Source: Mermis nigrescens
Taxonomy: Eukaryota; Nematoda; Enoplea; Mermithida; Mermithidae
Reading direction: 5' to 3'
Length of the DNA: 64,000 nucleotides
Assembly (NCBI GenBank): GCA_036768485.1
Contig: JAVLUZ010000150.1
Coordinates: 1,874,164-1,938,163 of the forward strand
The notes under the pieces are model-generated. The model was given only the letters and a program-made list of their open reading frames with translations. It made no database searches and was not told the origin of the DNA. The translations under genes were made by a program, and so were the position numbers. Of the stretch, positions 33,782-45,959 are shown in pieces (position 1 is the first letter of the stretch; every line of letters begins with the position of its first letter).

Positions 33782-34017
33782 CCCCGGCGCAATCTTCAAA
33801 GAAAATTGCGCTTCTAAGCTATTTAAAGGTCACCTATTTTCATATTTATCTCCCCATAAAAATGGCTGACTATGCCCCTAAAAAAGTTAAGTATACTTAT
33901 GTTTCATCACCTTTTCATTCGACTTGTCGGCCTTCTTCAACGAACTGAAAAAAACATATATCAAGCTGAGCAATATAAATCAAAAGAGTCCAAAAAGGAC
34001 AGCGCAAAAGTATGAAA

Positions 34018-34105
34018 AATTATTATAATTATCATTAGTAATTACAATTATAATTATAATTATAATTATAATAATAATTATTATTATTATCATTATTATT
34101 ATTGG
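34018..34105. repeat. ATT/ATTATA microsatellite
   Basis: Runs of AATTATAATTATAATTATA followed by AATAATAATTATTATTATTA. It directly borders the target site of the next element. Confidence 0.9.
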
Positions 34106-34116
34106 TATATTGTATA

Positions 34117-36491
34117 TAGTGATCGACCGGGGCCCCTGCCCCGGCAATCCCGGCCATTTTTCAACATACCCGGCCCCGGCCGGGGCAAGATCAAAAAATG
34201 GCCGGGGCCGGGAAAAATGTAGTGTAATTCGTATTTTGTGCAGGCTGTGATACCGGCACTTATGTATTTATCAATGAGCAAGTGTTAATTTTGAGAACTG
34301 TACTGATTAGACCATATGTATACTTACTTAGTCCTTGTTATAACTTTTCTACTGTGTATAAATGAGCTTTAACTGAATAAATGGTCAGGAAAATCTGCAT
34401 GTTTTCGATTCCTCCACTTAACTTATTTAAACTAAATGCTACTTTTAACTCATTCATTCATAGCTATGGCTAAAAGATTTAGAGTTGACAAATACGTTCT
34501 ATTTCTAGTTAGAAATTGTACGTTTTCAACAAAGTATTTCTACAAAAAACACTTTTATTAATTGAATGGGAACCGTGTGCTTTAAAACGCGTTTCTTGTG
34601 TAATATTTATTAGGACAGAGGTTAATTATAGGCGAATATAAACTACGCTGCAGAATTGCGTCCGATCCGATAAACTAAATATGTCTCAAATAGTTTCCTA
34701 AGGTCCAGAGTTGAGGGAGGGGTGAAATCCTAAATCGGAGGACCAGAAAATTAGTGATAAAACAGGGTCTTTTTGACTTTTGATTGTATATTTTAGCTAA
34801 TTTCTGGGTTTCTAGCGCCAAAAATTACTAAAATTGTCGCAAAACGGCCCAAAGCGCCTAAAAATTTGACATTGCTCCATTCTAAATACAAATTTTGCCA
34901 TTTTCAAGATATATAGGACAGACAATTTTTCATATCGGAGGGAAATGCCGGAAAATTTTTGGAATTTTATACCTTTTTACAGTTTTTATCTTCCAAAAAT
35001 CGTTGTACATGTACAAAGATAGTCCTGAAAAGTCTTTGTACATCGGGAAAAATCTTTGGCGAATACAAAAAACACTGTTTTGTACATGCAAATTTTTGTA
35101 TACTTTAATATGGTACTGTAACGATTTCAGTGTGGTAGAACATAGTTTTTCGACCTTCGGTAGTGTATTTGGCTAATTTTGGGTTTCTGAATATTTGACA
35201 TTTCTCCATTTTTCCATTCTAAGCGCAGTGTTGCTTACATATTACAATATTTAATTCGCAAATTACAATCTGTAATATTTCTGATTTTGTAGTACAAATT
35301 GTTTTAGCTTTCTCAGTCGAGTTTTATGTGTGAATTCCATCAAAAGCTCATAAAAATATCGGCACTTCGTGCCGAACTAATATTATCAACTAAATTCAGG
35401 CCGAATTATCACATTTAGAAGCACGGTCTTTTTGTATTCGGCGAAGATTTTTGCTGATGTACAAAGACATTTCAGGACCGTCTTTGTACACGTACAAAGA
35501 TTTTTGAAGAACAAAAAATGTAAAAAGGTGTAGAATTCCTTATTGCAAATTCTACCATTTGAAAGATTTTCAGGGGGCTAAGCGGCTGCAAAAATGGAGC
35601 CGCTCATTCCCCTTCCCCTGAAAATGGCCGAGAAATATAATGTGACAGGGGTTTGGGCCATCTCCCATCCACGCTTTGAAGCCCCGAACTTCCTTGAAAG
35701 TCAGAAAATATTTGACTACCCTCCCCTATTTTTTGGCGAAAGCCTGCGCTTTTTTGGCTATTTTTATGTGTTTTTACCATTTTTGATCTAGTCGCTAACC
35801 CCCTCCGTCTAAAAATGGCGAGGGACCCCTACCCTAGATTTCCAGCCGTTACATGTATACTGAGAGACCCTCATAAAATTTTAAGCGATTACATGCATGT
35901 TTTATAATGATAGTTTATCTATTTACTCAGGTTCACATAATAAAATAATGTATCACTTCGTGAAATTCTAATAGTTAGGTACACTTTTGCCAAACTAAAA
36001 GATTAAGTTCAAAAAATTCAAAAAGGTTTTCACCAAAAATCGTCTGACAGTGACTTGTGTCTTGGACCCTAAGGGGGTTATAATAGGAATGTGTGATGTC
36101 TCATTTATTGCATCCAATACCTATTGCATCCAATTGCTACAGCAGCAGTAGCAGTAGCTAAGCTTCGAATGATATAGAGTGTGCAATTAGCAGCGACATA
36201 GACCTTATTGATGATTCAGACAATGAAACACTAGACTAAATTTGTTTCTTGTGACATAAATAGTAATAAAACTTGATATGAAAAGGCGCACCTAACTTTG
36301 CGCTTGCCATTTACTACTGAATGGAGCCGTCGCTCATTATTTCTTTCCTATGCCCACCCCAAGTATGTGTCATGCAATAATATTTTCCTTGTCTGACCCC
36401 GGCCAGCCCCGGCCCCGGCCCCGGCCGGGGATTTTTTCCAGCCCCGGTACCGCCCCGGCCCCGGCCAAAAAGTCGCCCCGGTCGATCACTA
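34117..36491. mobile_element. S-type hAT-like element, word GGCCCC
   Basis: Starts TAGTGATCGACCGGGGCCCC and ends CCCCGGTCGATCACTA; duplication ATTGTATA / ATTGTGTA (7 of 8). Dense CCCCGGCC words lie at 34130-34215 and 36390-36480. The interior shares long stretches with the 49517-52067 element ('aaggtccagagttgagggag' near 34701; 'gttttcaccaaaaatcgtct' near 36030). Near 36215-36238 the frame DDSDNETLD-stop looks like the acidic tail of a lost transposase. An F2 relic lies at about 34790-35530. Confidence 0.8.
34780..35560. mobile_element. Family F2 remnants
   Basis: Contains 'tagctaatttctgggtttct', 'tgtacatgtacaaagatagt', 'gtctttgtacatcgggaaaa' and 'cgtctttgtacacgtacaaa', plus a GGCACTTCGTGCCGAA palindrome at 35350. 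Two copies seem partly overlapping or rearranged. Confidence 0.5.
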
Positions 36492-36678
36492 ATTGTGTAT
36501 TATCACTGGAGTTTTAAAGTCATTTGTCTTCAAAAAGAAAGTTTACTAAGAACTATTAAGTTAGGATGGGATCAAAAACAATCATAGCATTTGACAACCC
36601 GAGCTACAACCTCAACTTTTAATACAAAAAGTAGAGCATCCACCTAAGTACGCCAAGGATCAGAAAATGATGAGCAAC

Positions 36679-37297
36679 CAGGGGCGGATTTAGGGGGGGC
36701 AGGGGGCGCCCCCCGATTGGCCCAAAATAATGCGCAAAATTGAGGATTTTTGACTTAGGTGCACAAGGTCAGGGTCGGCAGGGGGGTAAAATCTCAGAAA
36801 TCCAAAACAGTAAATTTAACGTTCACAAATTTTCTGTTGGTTAAACGACCAAAATAGTCAAAATAGCCTATAAAACGTTTTTTCGTAGTAATTTAGCATT
36901 TTTTAAAGCATTTGTAGTCCATGTTGACTGCATTACATCACTTTTAACACTAAAAAATACAGAAATTAATCAATTTTTAGCGTTTTTTGGGTAAAAAAGT
37001 ATATAAAAGTACTGATCCGTGGCGGAGCGCCGGGAAAATTTTTGACATTTTTACTGATTTTGATGTCAAAAATGATGCAGAACAAGACCTGTTTGCTCAA
37101 AATCGCCGGACAGTACCGGTCTAGCTGACCCCTCAGGAGGGTAATACCCCCCTCACCCCCTTATGTGCATGTGTGATTTTTTGAGCGATTTTTAGCGATT
37201 TTTGGGTTAAAACAGCTAATATTTCCGCCCAAGTCAGGGTTCCGCCACCCCCCTTAGGGGTACCGCCCCCCTTAGGAAAATCCTGGATCCGCCACTG
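36679..37297. mobile_element. Family A MITE split by a family B element
   Basis: Perfect duplication TGAGCAAC (36671-36678 and 37298-37305). Starts CAGGGGCGGATTTAGGGGG and ends CTGGATCCGCCACTG. Between about 36762 and 37172 lies a family B element (TTAGGTGCACAAGGTCAGGG to TTATGTGCATGTGTG) flanked by GATTTTTGA and GATTTTTTGA. B therefore arrived after A. Confidence 0.85.
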
Positions 37298-37305
37298 TGA
37301 GCAAC

Positions 37306-38426
37306 GCTTTAGATTTCCGAAATTAGGCACTTTCGGGCAATATCGAGTCATCCGACATCGCACAAAGAATAAAAGATAAAAAATCGACAAAATTATCCAG
37401 CTTCGCAATGTTTATTCTTCTACGGGTGACAAAAATTTTCGAACGAGGCCGCGCGCTTCTACTCGTCATAAAACTTAATTAAGAGGAAGATAAAGGACGG
37501 TTAGAAACGGGTACCAATTTATTTTGCTTGAAAAATGCCGATCGAAATCGGGCTCACTCTATTTTTGTCAAAACGAAATTATAGAAAGCTGAACAACATA
37601 GTAAGCGCCCGCTTAATGCGGGAAAACGTGCATATCGGACGTCCCACATCCCCCAAATGCTTAGATTTTTTAACCCGATCTATAGGCAGAAACTCGCGCT
37701 TTTGAGAAACTTTTATTTTTAGGTGTTTTTTACCCTTTTTACCAGGCGCGTTTCATTGAAGTCCCCTCAACCCCCTATCCCCCTCGAAGCCCAATACACC
37801 CTTATTGAGAATGAAAGCCAGATGCGCGTGGAAGTGCGTGGGAGCGCATACGATAAGAGCAATGAAATGATGCGTTTCGCCCAAAGTCCTAAATGCTTAA
37901 CGAGAAGCATCAATTGACGCCGGGTCAGGTTATTTCAGGGTTTCGCTAATGAAATCTTCCGGTCATTTGCATGCTTCGAATCCAATTCATTTTGAGAACA
38001 CCTTAAGTGGTAATGACACGGATTCGCCGCAGAGCGCCATGTTTTTAGGATTTTGCGGTAAAAGGGAACGTGGAGAGCTAAAACCTATCTAAATATAAAG
38101 TTTTACTGATTTTTCCGTTCCATCTCGAAACATTTCATTTGCGACGCGGAGATGAGCGTAACGGTTCATTCGTAAGGCCGTTCTTTAATTTGAACTTTGC
38201 AAAAAAAGTCATTTGAACTCAGAAACATAATGTGCAATCAACGCATCGAGTTGAGCCCACCCGTTGCTAATACGCATGACGATTCACGGTGGTATAAAGC
38301 TACGCATATGCATAAATTAAATTGTATACACATAAAATTAAATCGTATTTATACATATAGTATTACTTGAACAAGCGCATCCCCTTTTCCGCAATCTCAT
38401 CAGCGCACGAAACACCATTCGAATCC
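37306..38426. other. Host-like DNA, no gene recognised
   Basis: Unassigned. The plus-strand frame at 37723-37917 (64 codons) is hydrophilic but without motif. CpG-rich text near 37990-38160 suggests unique host sequence. Confidence 0.3.
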
Positions 38427-38560
38427 TATAAAAAGCACAATCGGAACATGGAACTTCGAACATGATCAAAACGGCTCAATTCATGCAGACAATTTATTTC
38501 CTTTCGTACCGCTTGTTCATCGCTTTCTTGGCTAGCATTTTACTTTTGATTGTATCCAAT
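38427..38560 (+). other. Possible TATA promoter and signal-peptide exon
   Basis: TATAAAAAG at 38427-38435 is followed by ATG at 38462. The first 36 codons give a hydrophobic, signal-peptide-like start (FLSYRLFIAFLASILLLIVS), after which a family A copy begins at about 38558 and disrupts the frame. The TATA-to-ATG gap is very short for an animal gene, and a short upstream ATG frame (38448) intervenes. Speculative. Confidence 0.2.
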
Positions 38561-39040
38561 GACGGATCTAGAATTTCAATACAGGGGGCGGTACCCCGAC
38601 TCTCCCTACAACAGTCAAAAATAAGTCCAAAAAATTGCCCTTTACGTGCAAAATGGCGTTTTTTCGGCGTTTCAACTCGTCTTCTTTTATTTAAAATAAT
38701 TTATGACGCGACATTTTTTTGAAGAACTTTGAAAATTTAAACAATTCTGAGGAAACAAATTGTTAAATTTTCTTGACGTTAACGAGAATCCGGCGCGAAG
38801 CGCCGAAAAATTTGCGAAGTTTAGTCGGAGAGACATTTATAAGCTTGATTTACTCCTCGGAGTGCCGTATTCGCGGCATTTGATACGGAACGTTCGAAAT
38901 TTTAAAAACTTATGCCTAAACATAGAATAAATCTATGCTGAAATAGCTATTTCTGAACTCGAAATTGATTTGAAGCCCAATCTATAAGCTGAAAATGGTT
39001 TCTAGGTCGCCAAGAAACTGAATAAATGTCTGTTGGAGTC
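38558..39040. mobile_element. Family A long copy, truncated
   Basis: Starts CAATGACGGATCTAG (decayed CAGTGGCGGATC). It continues with 'acagggggcggtaccccgac', GCGTTTTTTCGGCG, ATCCGGCGCGAAGCGCCGAA (38789) and 'ggtcgccaagaaactgaata'. The right end is missing. Confidence 0.6.
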
Positions 39041-39647
39041 CATTTTTTGTCAGCATAAATATGTTGTAGCATGTTCTAGGAAACTACACAGTTTCAAACC
39101 AGTTTCTCTTGTATTTCAAGAGTAATTAAAAATTTTCTCATTTTTTGTTATATGATTTTTATAGCTATTTTTTTTGCACAAAAATGCAGTTTCATAATTT
39201 GTGCCTCAATCTTGCAAAAAACGACCTGTATGAATACCTATTTGCAGGAACGTAGTAGGGATACTGGCTTATTCTTTAAACCTAATCAGAACTCAATTCT
39301 CCAAATTTCTTCTGACACAGGGTTTTTCAAACTGAGACACCCTGTTAAAATAAATTTTTCAACAAAAATTGAGGTTGCTGGCTTCACAGGAAATATTAAT
39401 AAATGTGATTAAATGCATTAAATACCCAAAACACTGTACAGTCACTACAAAAAATTTAACTAAGCTGCTTCTAATTGTTTGAAAATGCCAGATAGTTCTT
39501 TGTGTGCAGGGGGCCAGGATTTTTGCAGATGAAAGTGGGATAAACAACCTGCTCATGTTCGAGAGATCTCTTACTAAATGGACGGGTATTGTGAGGATAT
39601 CATAACAGGCAGTAAAGTAACAACCCATTGCGACCATACGCGGGCAG

Positions 39648-41531
39648 TAAGGATGTTCCGGTTCCAGGTTTTTCAAAAAATTCCGTTCCGCTTCCGGTTC
39701 TTGAAAAACACGAACTTTGGTTCCGGTTCCGGTTCTTGCGTAAGTTGAAACCGCTGGTTTCGGTTCCGGTTCTTCAACTAGAGAACCGTCGGTTCCGGTT
39801 CTCGGTTCCTGTGTCAAAGTATGTATGTACGCTCTTGATAGCCTGACTTCACGGGAACATATGACGATGTAATCGAAAGATAAATTATTCAGGAAGTCGT
39901 TTCAATCTGGCAACTGCCCGTTTAAACAAGTTTTACGTCGAGTTGTCAATTTAGTTATAAATCACTGAATATTATCTGTGTGTTTCTTAAATAAAATATT
40001 ATATTATGTCTGGCTTTGTCTGTACAATCTTTCATTCAGTTGAACACTATGTTTCAACTGTTCTTTGCTTATTAGAATTCGTAAATTGGAGTATTTTTTT
40101 TATCTTAAAACTAGAGATGTGCCAGGCCCCGGCCCCGGCGCGGGGCCGAATTACGCAACATAATATTTATTTATTCGCAAAAATAAGCTAAATTTCGTTA
40201 AAATTAAGCTTAGGCTACTGTTGTGTTTCGCTTCAGGTAATCTAATAATCAAGATTTGAGTGAGCATTGAAACAATTCGATACATTCTTGAATAGCTTAG
40301 CTCAATTAACAATTTTTATTGCGAAAATAAGCACGTTTGACCGATAATTCTTCGACAATAAAGTTTAAATGCAAGGGACTTTCACCAGTGTCTGTAAAAC
40401 TGTTTTATAAATCGATGTATGTACTTAAGTACCTTAAAAAATGCTAGGGTACGGCAACTTATTTTATCATCCAGATAGAATTAATTTGCTTTAATATATG
40501 CGATTTTTCACTAATTTCGGGCGCTGTGCGCCAAATAATAGAGCAAATGTCTTCATTTTTGTGAGGTTTTCAATTAATTTTTTGAATATTATTATAATTT
40601 GATTATGCATGTTCCCTAATCTTGGTAAATGATTTTTCGTCGTACAAGCATTTTTCGCCCCTATGATTTTGTTGATATTCTAGAGATAAGTTTTTCAAGC
40701 GTGTAGTTAATCTCTGGGTTACTTATTTCTCGTGCAATGTAATCGTAATCTTTTGTATTGTACTGTTTTGCTCGTCTATTTCTTTCATCGAATCAGCATA
40801 AATACTATAGAAAAGTCATATTCTGTTCAGCTTAGCTTATTGTTTTCTATGCCTAACAGCTATATTCACAATTATTTATTATTTTTTTCTTTATTTTTCT
40901 TTTATCTGCTTATTTTTAAGTCTTTAATTCATTGAAGCAATATGTAATTGCTTATAATAGTAATACTAAGATGTTAGGTCAGTATAGAAATAATGTGGAT
41001 GCTTGGTATAGCTTAGTAAGTATAGGGTATATGTTTTGTACAGGCCCCGGCCCCTTCCCCGGCGCCGGGGCCCAGGCCCCGGCCCCGGCCTCGGCAAAAA
41101 GAGCGGCCCCGGCACATCTCCACTTAAAACCATCTGCCGTCGTTATTTGATTTTATAACGGTGATATTTATACGTTATCCACTCTTTCATATTTTCTAGG
41201 CTCAGTAGCATATTTTTAGAATGTCCAATCTTAACCTGTGAACTTTTGGGTAATAAAAGATTGAATCGCTGCTTCATGTATTCACTAAATTTTATGAAGT
41301 TCGATTTTTAACTCTACTTTTAAAAAACAGATAACCGACTGCAAGGAAGATCGGTTCCGGTTCTTAGAAAACCGAGAAATCGGTTCCGGTTCTTAGGAAA
41401 TCGAAAAATCGGTTCTTGGTTCCGGTTCTTAGAAAATCAAAAAATCGATTCTCGGTTCCGGTTCCGGTCTGTCAGAAAAATAGTCGACTCCAGCTGGTTC
41501 CATCCGTTTCCGGTTGGCCGGCACATCCCTA
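39648..41531. mobile_element. S-type hAT-like element, word GGTTCC
   Basis: Starts TAAGGATGTTCCGGTTCC and ends CCGGCACATCCCTA. GGTTCCGGTTC arrays lie at 39655-39810 and 41350-41510. Flanks GCGGGCAG / GTCGGCAG (6 of 8), both copies of the D-element end. It carries a second element at 40112. The minus-strand frame 39359-39817 is partly a translation of the array and is not a gene. Confidence 0.75.
40112..41122. mobile_element. S-type hAT-like element, word GGCCCC, 1.0 kb
   Basis: Perfect duplication CTTAAAAC (40104-40111 and 41123-41130). Starts TAGAGATGTGCCAGGCCC and ends CGGCCCCGGCACATCTCCA. CCCCGG words are at both ends. The interior is AT-rich and non-coding, with GGGCGCTGTGCGCC at 40518. 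It is the innermost of the 39.6-41.7 kb nest. Confidence 0.9.
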
Positions 41532-41743
41532 GTCGGCAGCACCAAAATTCTGTGAGTGGGGAGGGGTGCAAAATTTTCCAAAGGTCAAAAAATGGCCATA
41601 AAAATGGTGATATAGCGAAAACACACCATTTTTCAATGTTTCTGATCGAGCACTATCCATTGGCATCAAAAATTGCGAAAAAAAAACAAAAAAAATTAAA
41701 AATTGAATTCTGGGGGAGGTGCAGACCCCCACGCTCAGGTGTA

Positions 41744-43780
41744 ATTGCTATTATTAGAAGGCAGCAAAATCAATTTTCAATCTAATGTCAACAGGATGGC
41801 TTGTAACGAAATCTCACTATACCATTTAATGCAACAATTTTTAGAATTGCAATATTTTCTAGAGTATATAAGCAATGAAGTTAAAATTTTGCCTGTGCTG
41901 CTGTAACATTTTTAAGTGCACGCTGATAAAAGATAACTATCAGAAACTTATTTCCCCGGAAAAAGCTATACTTCACTTGATCATCCTAGGTGACAAAAAT
42001 ACTCATGATCCCCCCAAAACTCGATTTACCCCCTGTGAGAACTTTCCACTGTGTGCATATATGCTTCGCTAGCAATCTTTTAGTCATTCTCTGAGCTTTC
42101 TGGCATTTAAACAGTTTAAGAAAGGTAAGACATTTGCAGTAAAAATGTCAGGATCACTGTTCACTGTGACCCTTTTCCTTAATTTGGACTTCCCTACGGC
42201 CACCCCTGCCATGCCCATATACGGTTTGTGCCATGACTGAATCTAAGCTAACCGATCAAACTCAGCTGCTGTTACGGATACAAATCCATATAATCTAAGA
42301 GCCTTCGAAAGCATGCGCTTCTGCTGGAAGTCGCCCGCCTGATAACGAAAAGTATCACAAAATTCCTTTCTTTATTTTTCTAAAGCAATATTTCGGTCAG
42401 GGGCGGCATTAGCTAGCCAAATAATGAAAATGGTCAAAACGCTTTTAAGTGGTCCGCATTTTTAAAGCATTTTTATTAGATTTTGACTGCATAATACCGC
42501 TTTTAACACTTTAGAATATACAAATTGATCGATTTGGCGCGAAATTTTTGATTTTTTAGGGCTTTTTAGACACAATTTCGGGCGCTTTTTGGATAAATAT
42601 GTAAAACATAAAATCATTTAATTACTCAAACGACGGCTACCCGTCCGCCCGATCTTTGAATTGGGATGATGCATCACCCCTCTTGTGCATGCATGCGTGC
42701 ATAGTACCTGACTTACTTGGACCGAGTCCTCTGATTCACTCATTCGATAGGAACACGTTATTTATCGCTTCCAGTGATATTTAATTCATACAAATCTTGA
42801 TTGATGCACGAATAAGATTGACAATTAATGTCTGATTGAATCAACGGTTGAATTCAGCAGGATATTACTTCAGGGGATCAATACCTGAAGCGATAGGACT
42901 TGACTATACGAAGCAGCACACATGCACATATGTAGTTATGAGGGGCACATATGGCTTCGAGATGGTAAACGCCCTAGAATCCGGTAGGCCCCCAAAAAGC
43001 GACAGACTCCCAGAATTATATTTTTGGCCGATTTATGGACTTTTGCCAGTTTGACACCACCCAGACCCCTCATAATATGATTGCTCCCCATATATGGTGA
43101 GGGTCACGGGCAAAAAAGCGCCTGGCTACGGCGGGGCCTTTTAAAGGGAAAATTAGGTAAGCATGTTGAGTTGGCATGAAGAAACATTTGCCTTGCTACT
43201 TGGAATACGCTACCTGAGTATGTGATAAACGCTCCAAGTAGTAATGTGCTTAGGATTAAAATTAAACATGGACAATAAACCTTAATCATGAGTAAGAGCA
43301 CTGCCTTTATGACCTAACAGCAATGTTTCTTCTTGGTATAAGCTATATCTGTGTTACTGCTTTAATGTTCGTAATTCTGAATTTTACATTTTCCGTGACT
43401 GTACATTTTTCAAATAATTCTGCTCTGCTGACATATTTTGCTGTTCCAATCAAGCTTACAAACTTTCAAACTAATCCATCTAAAACTAAGCCTAAGCCTA
43501 CAAAAAAATAAAGAGAAAACCGACTTAGAGGATAAACATCAAACATAGAAAAGGAAAATTGAAAAAATTAAGAAATTAAAACCTTAAAACCATGTATTTT
43601 CCACAATATTGGTAATATTTTAATAAAAATTTTTTCCACACCATTTCATCTTTTTTGCGCCTTTTGAAAAAGAATATAGAACTTTTATAACCCATCTTTA
43701 TCCATTTCTAAGGGAACCCACATTCTGCACCATGCTCTTGAGCACGCATTTACAAAAAAGTTTTTAATATTTTTCGAAAA
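41744..43780. other. Non-coding stretch, repeat scraps
   Basis: No gene recognised. About 42400-42610 resembles decayed family B text ('tttttattagattttgactg', 'cataataccgcttttaacac'). About 42985-43095 resembles a decayed D copy ('gactcccagaattatatttt'). Short frames at 42836 and 43323 have no motif. Confidence 0.35.
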
Positions 43781-43789
43781 TTTTTAGGA

Positions 43790-44994
43790 TGAAGACTATT
43801 CGGAACCGTCTTTGTACCATGTACAAAAGATTTTGGGAAGACGACAATCGCAAAAAGTCTAAAATTCGCATCGCTAAAAATCGCTCTAAATCCTTAATTT
43901 TGCGCACTATTTTGGGCCAATGGGGGGGGGCGGCTGCCACGCCTTCCCCCTGAATCCGCCCCTGTTTATAATGGCCAGAAATCGTTTTTCAAAAGAAAAA
44001 ATGTCAAATTTTTCAGCGCTTCACGCCGTTTTAAGACAACTCTTAGCACTGTTTTTTTTTTGTACGAGACAAAGATTTTGAGGCTCGTACAAAGATTTTC
44101 GGAGCCATCTTTGTACAATGTACAAAGACTTTTTGGGAGCAAAGTAATAGTAATTTTAACGTTTTTTTGAGTATTTTTTAGCAAAATTTCTAAAAATTTT
44201 CGGCGCTTCGCGCCGAGTATCATTATTACATTCTATTTAGCTCCAGGCGCGGGCATTAAACACTCCAAAATCTATCTGTAAGCATCTTTGTACAGATTGA
44301 AGCATCTTTTACATCTATTTCCACTGTTTTATAAAGATTTTATGCAGAAAAAAGAACTATTAAACAACTGTGCACTGTTTTCTGCCGTTTGAGGATAAAA
44401 TTGACTCTTTTATCTTTGCGTTGCATTAAATTCATTAGCAAATTGGTGTCTATTATGAGATTCAGTCAGCACATTGCAACCGCTTATTATTTATAATTGT
44501 GTAGCACAAGTCATTTTAACTTGCTGAGTCGAATTTTATGTGTAATTTCAACCTAAGTCTCATGAAAATTTTGGCGTTTCGGGCCGAACTAATGTAATTA
44601 GCTGAATTTAGGACAAAGTTACACCTTTTGCGAAGCGTGCGGGTCACGGATAACAATCTAGTAGTATGTAAAAATGTGTACATATAATTGCATATCTATA
44701 CGGTATATGTACAAAAAAATTTTCGCTCGTACAAAGACTTTTCCGGGGATCTTTGTACATGTACAAAGAGGCTCGTACAAAAAAAACAGTGACTCTTAGT
44801 GATTTTTGCCCTAAGAGACCCAGAAATTAGCTAAAATACACTACCAAAAGTCGAACAACACTGTTTTTACCACACTAAAATCGCTACTGTACTATATTAT
44901 AGTACCCAAAAATTTGTGTGTACAAAATGTAAACAGACGTTTGGGGACCATCTTTGTACATGTACAAACCGAACTTGTACAAAAAAAAACACTG
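43790..44994. mobile_element. Family F2 element split by an F1 element
   Basis: The F2 text (CCGTCTTTGTACCATGTACA at about 43808; TTTTCAGCGCTTCACGCCGT at 44010; right end CTTGTACAAAAAAAAACACTG at 44974-44994) is continuous when 44047-44791 is removed. A family A right end (CCTGAATCCGCCCCTG, 43949-43964) is also embedded. The left border is unclear. Confidence 0.6.
44047..44791. mobile_element. Family F1 element, 745 bases
   Basis: Perfect duplication ACTCTTAG (44039-44046 and 44792-44799). Starts CACTGTTTTTTTTTTGTACG and ends CGTACAAAAAAAACAGTG. Contains ATTTTCGGCGCTTCGCGCCG (44197) and TTTGTACATGTACAAAGA (44753). Same element type as 20279-21363. Confidence 0.85.
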
Positions 44995-45274
44995 CTTTAA
45001 ACTCTTTGATTTACTTTGTGCATTTCTTCCAAAATGGGTGCCAAAAACTGACGTAGGTAGGGTATGATGAATGCACATAACTGAGCCTTTGCCTTAAATG
45101 ATAGGCCAAAGAAATATGTAAGCTTTTTTCCTTCACGTCCAAATTTAGGATACAAATCTAAAGATTAAATGATTTAAAATAACTGAGAAAGTACTTATCC
45201 TTGAAAACCCAAGTTAGAAAAGGCTTGTCCAATATCGTCAACTTCGCCACTTTACTTTACTATTTTAATTAATT

Positions 45275-45771
45275 ATGAGCAATAAGCGATCAAGTATAAA
45301 TTCGCAGTCAAAACTGTCTCAATCGCTAAAGACAAAGGAGGTCAAATCGTGCCTCAAATGCCATAATCCGGTTTGTGATAATGACATTGGCATTAAGTGT
45401 GATTTCTGTGAAATGTTGGGTCATGCCAAGTATTTTGGAATTGACCGTGGGGCATACAATGCTATCAGCCGTTTAAAATCACATAAGTTTTTCTGTGAAA
45501 GCTGTCTACCAAAGATCAATCGCCTTCTTCAGCTGGAGCATCCAATAGAACTGATGGAAGCCCGCTTAAATGGAATTTAAGTAAAAATGGAATCTTGCAA
45601 CAGATAAGCACTGATAATGGTCTGATCAAAATGATATACGAGTCTGTTGAGCTGGCATCAAAATGCAGAAATGCGATTCTGTTTGGTCTGCCCAATTCTG
45701 GTGATGGCCTTGCAAATGTTCGGCACCTGCTGTCATTTGTGCATGATGACAAAAAAGCATCATCTGTTAAG
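45275..45771 (+). pseudogene. LINE ORF1 with PHD finger, first part
   Basis: From ATG 45275 the translation has a Ser/Lys-rich start, then CLKCHNPV, IKCDFCEMLGHAKYFGI and HKFFCESCLP: Cys-x2-Cys, Cys-x2-Cys, Gly-His and a final Cys-x2-Cys, the pattern of a PHD finger. In CR1/L2-type LINEs a PHD finger opens ORF1. A stop at 45578-45580 and a frame change follow; the second half (from 45595) has CRNAILFGLPNSG and ends DDKKASSVK exactly where the 12.6-kb element begins. After that element the frame resumes (58352: PSDVLNVFCDGLVKEHIW). Because of the stop, the frameshift and the insertions it is a pseudogene. One PHD cysteine position holds Tyr. Confidence 0.75.
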
Positions 45772-45959
45772 CACACCTGGGCAATGCCCCATATCGGCTC
45801 ATCACCAGGACGGGCCGAACCAAAAGTTGGACGGGGCGAAGGGGTAACTTGGACGGGGCTATGTTTTGTACAGGGAGAAAATTTTCGGAGATAATTAAAG
45901 GAAATGCTAGATACAGTACATCATGATCAGTTTGTAAAACATGCACAGGAACCATCTTA

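Larger units (their letters stand above)
39635..41743. mobile_element. Family D element split by two nested hAT elements
   Basis: The D left end CATACGCGGGCAG (39635-39647) and its continuation CACCAAAATTCTG (from 41540) to CACGCTCAGGTGTA (41743) rejoin when the 39648-41531 element is removed. Flanks ATTGCGAC / ATTGCTAT (6 of 8). This is the outermost of three nested insertions. Confidence 0.65.

Noticed and set aside
39359..39817. 152-codon minus-strand frame
   Set aside because: Half of it translates the GGTTCC array and the rest crosses the target site and TIR of a hAT-like element.
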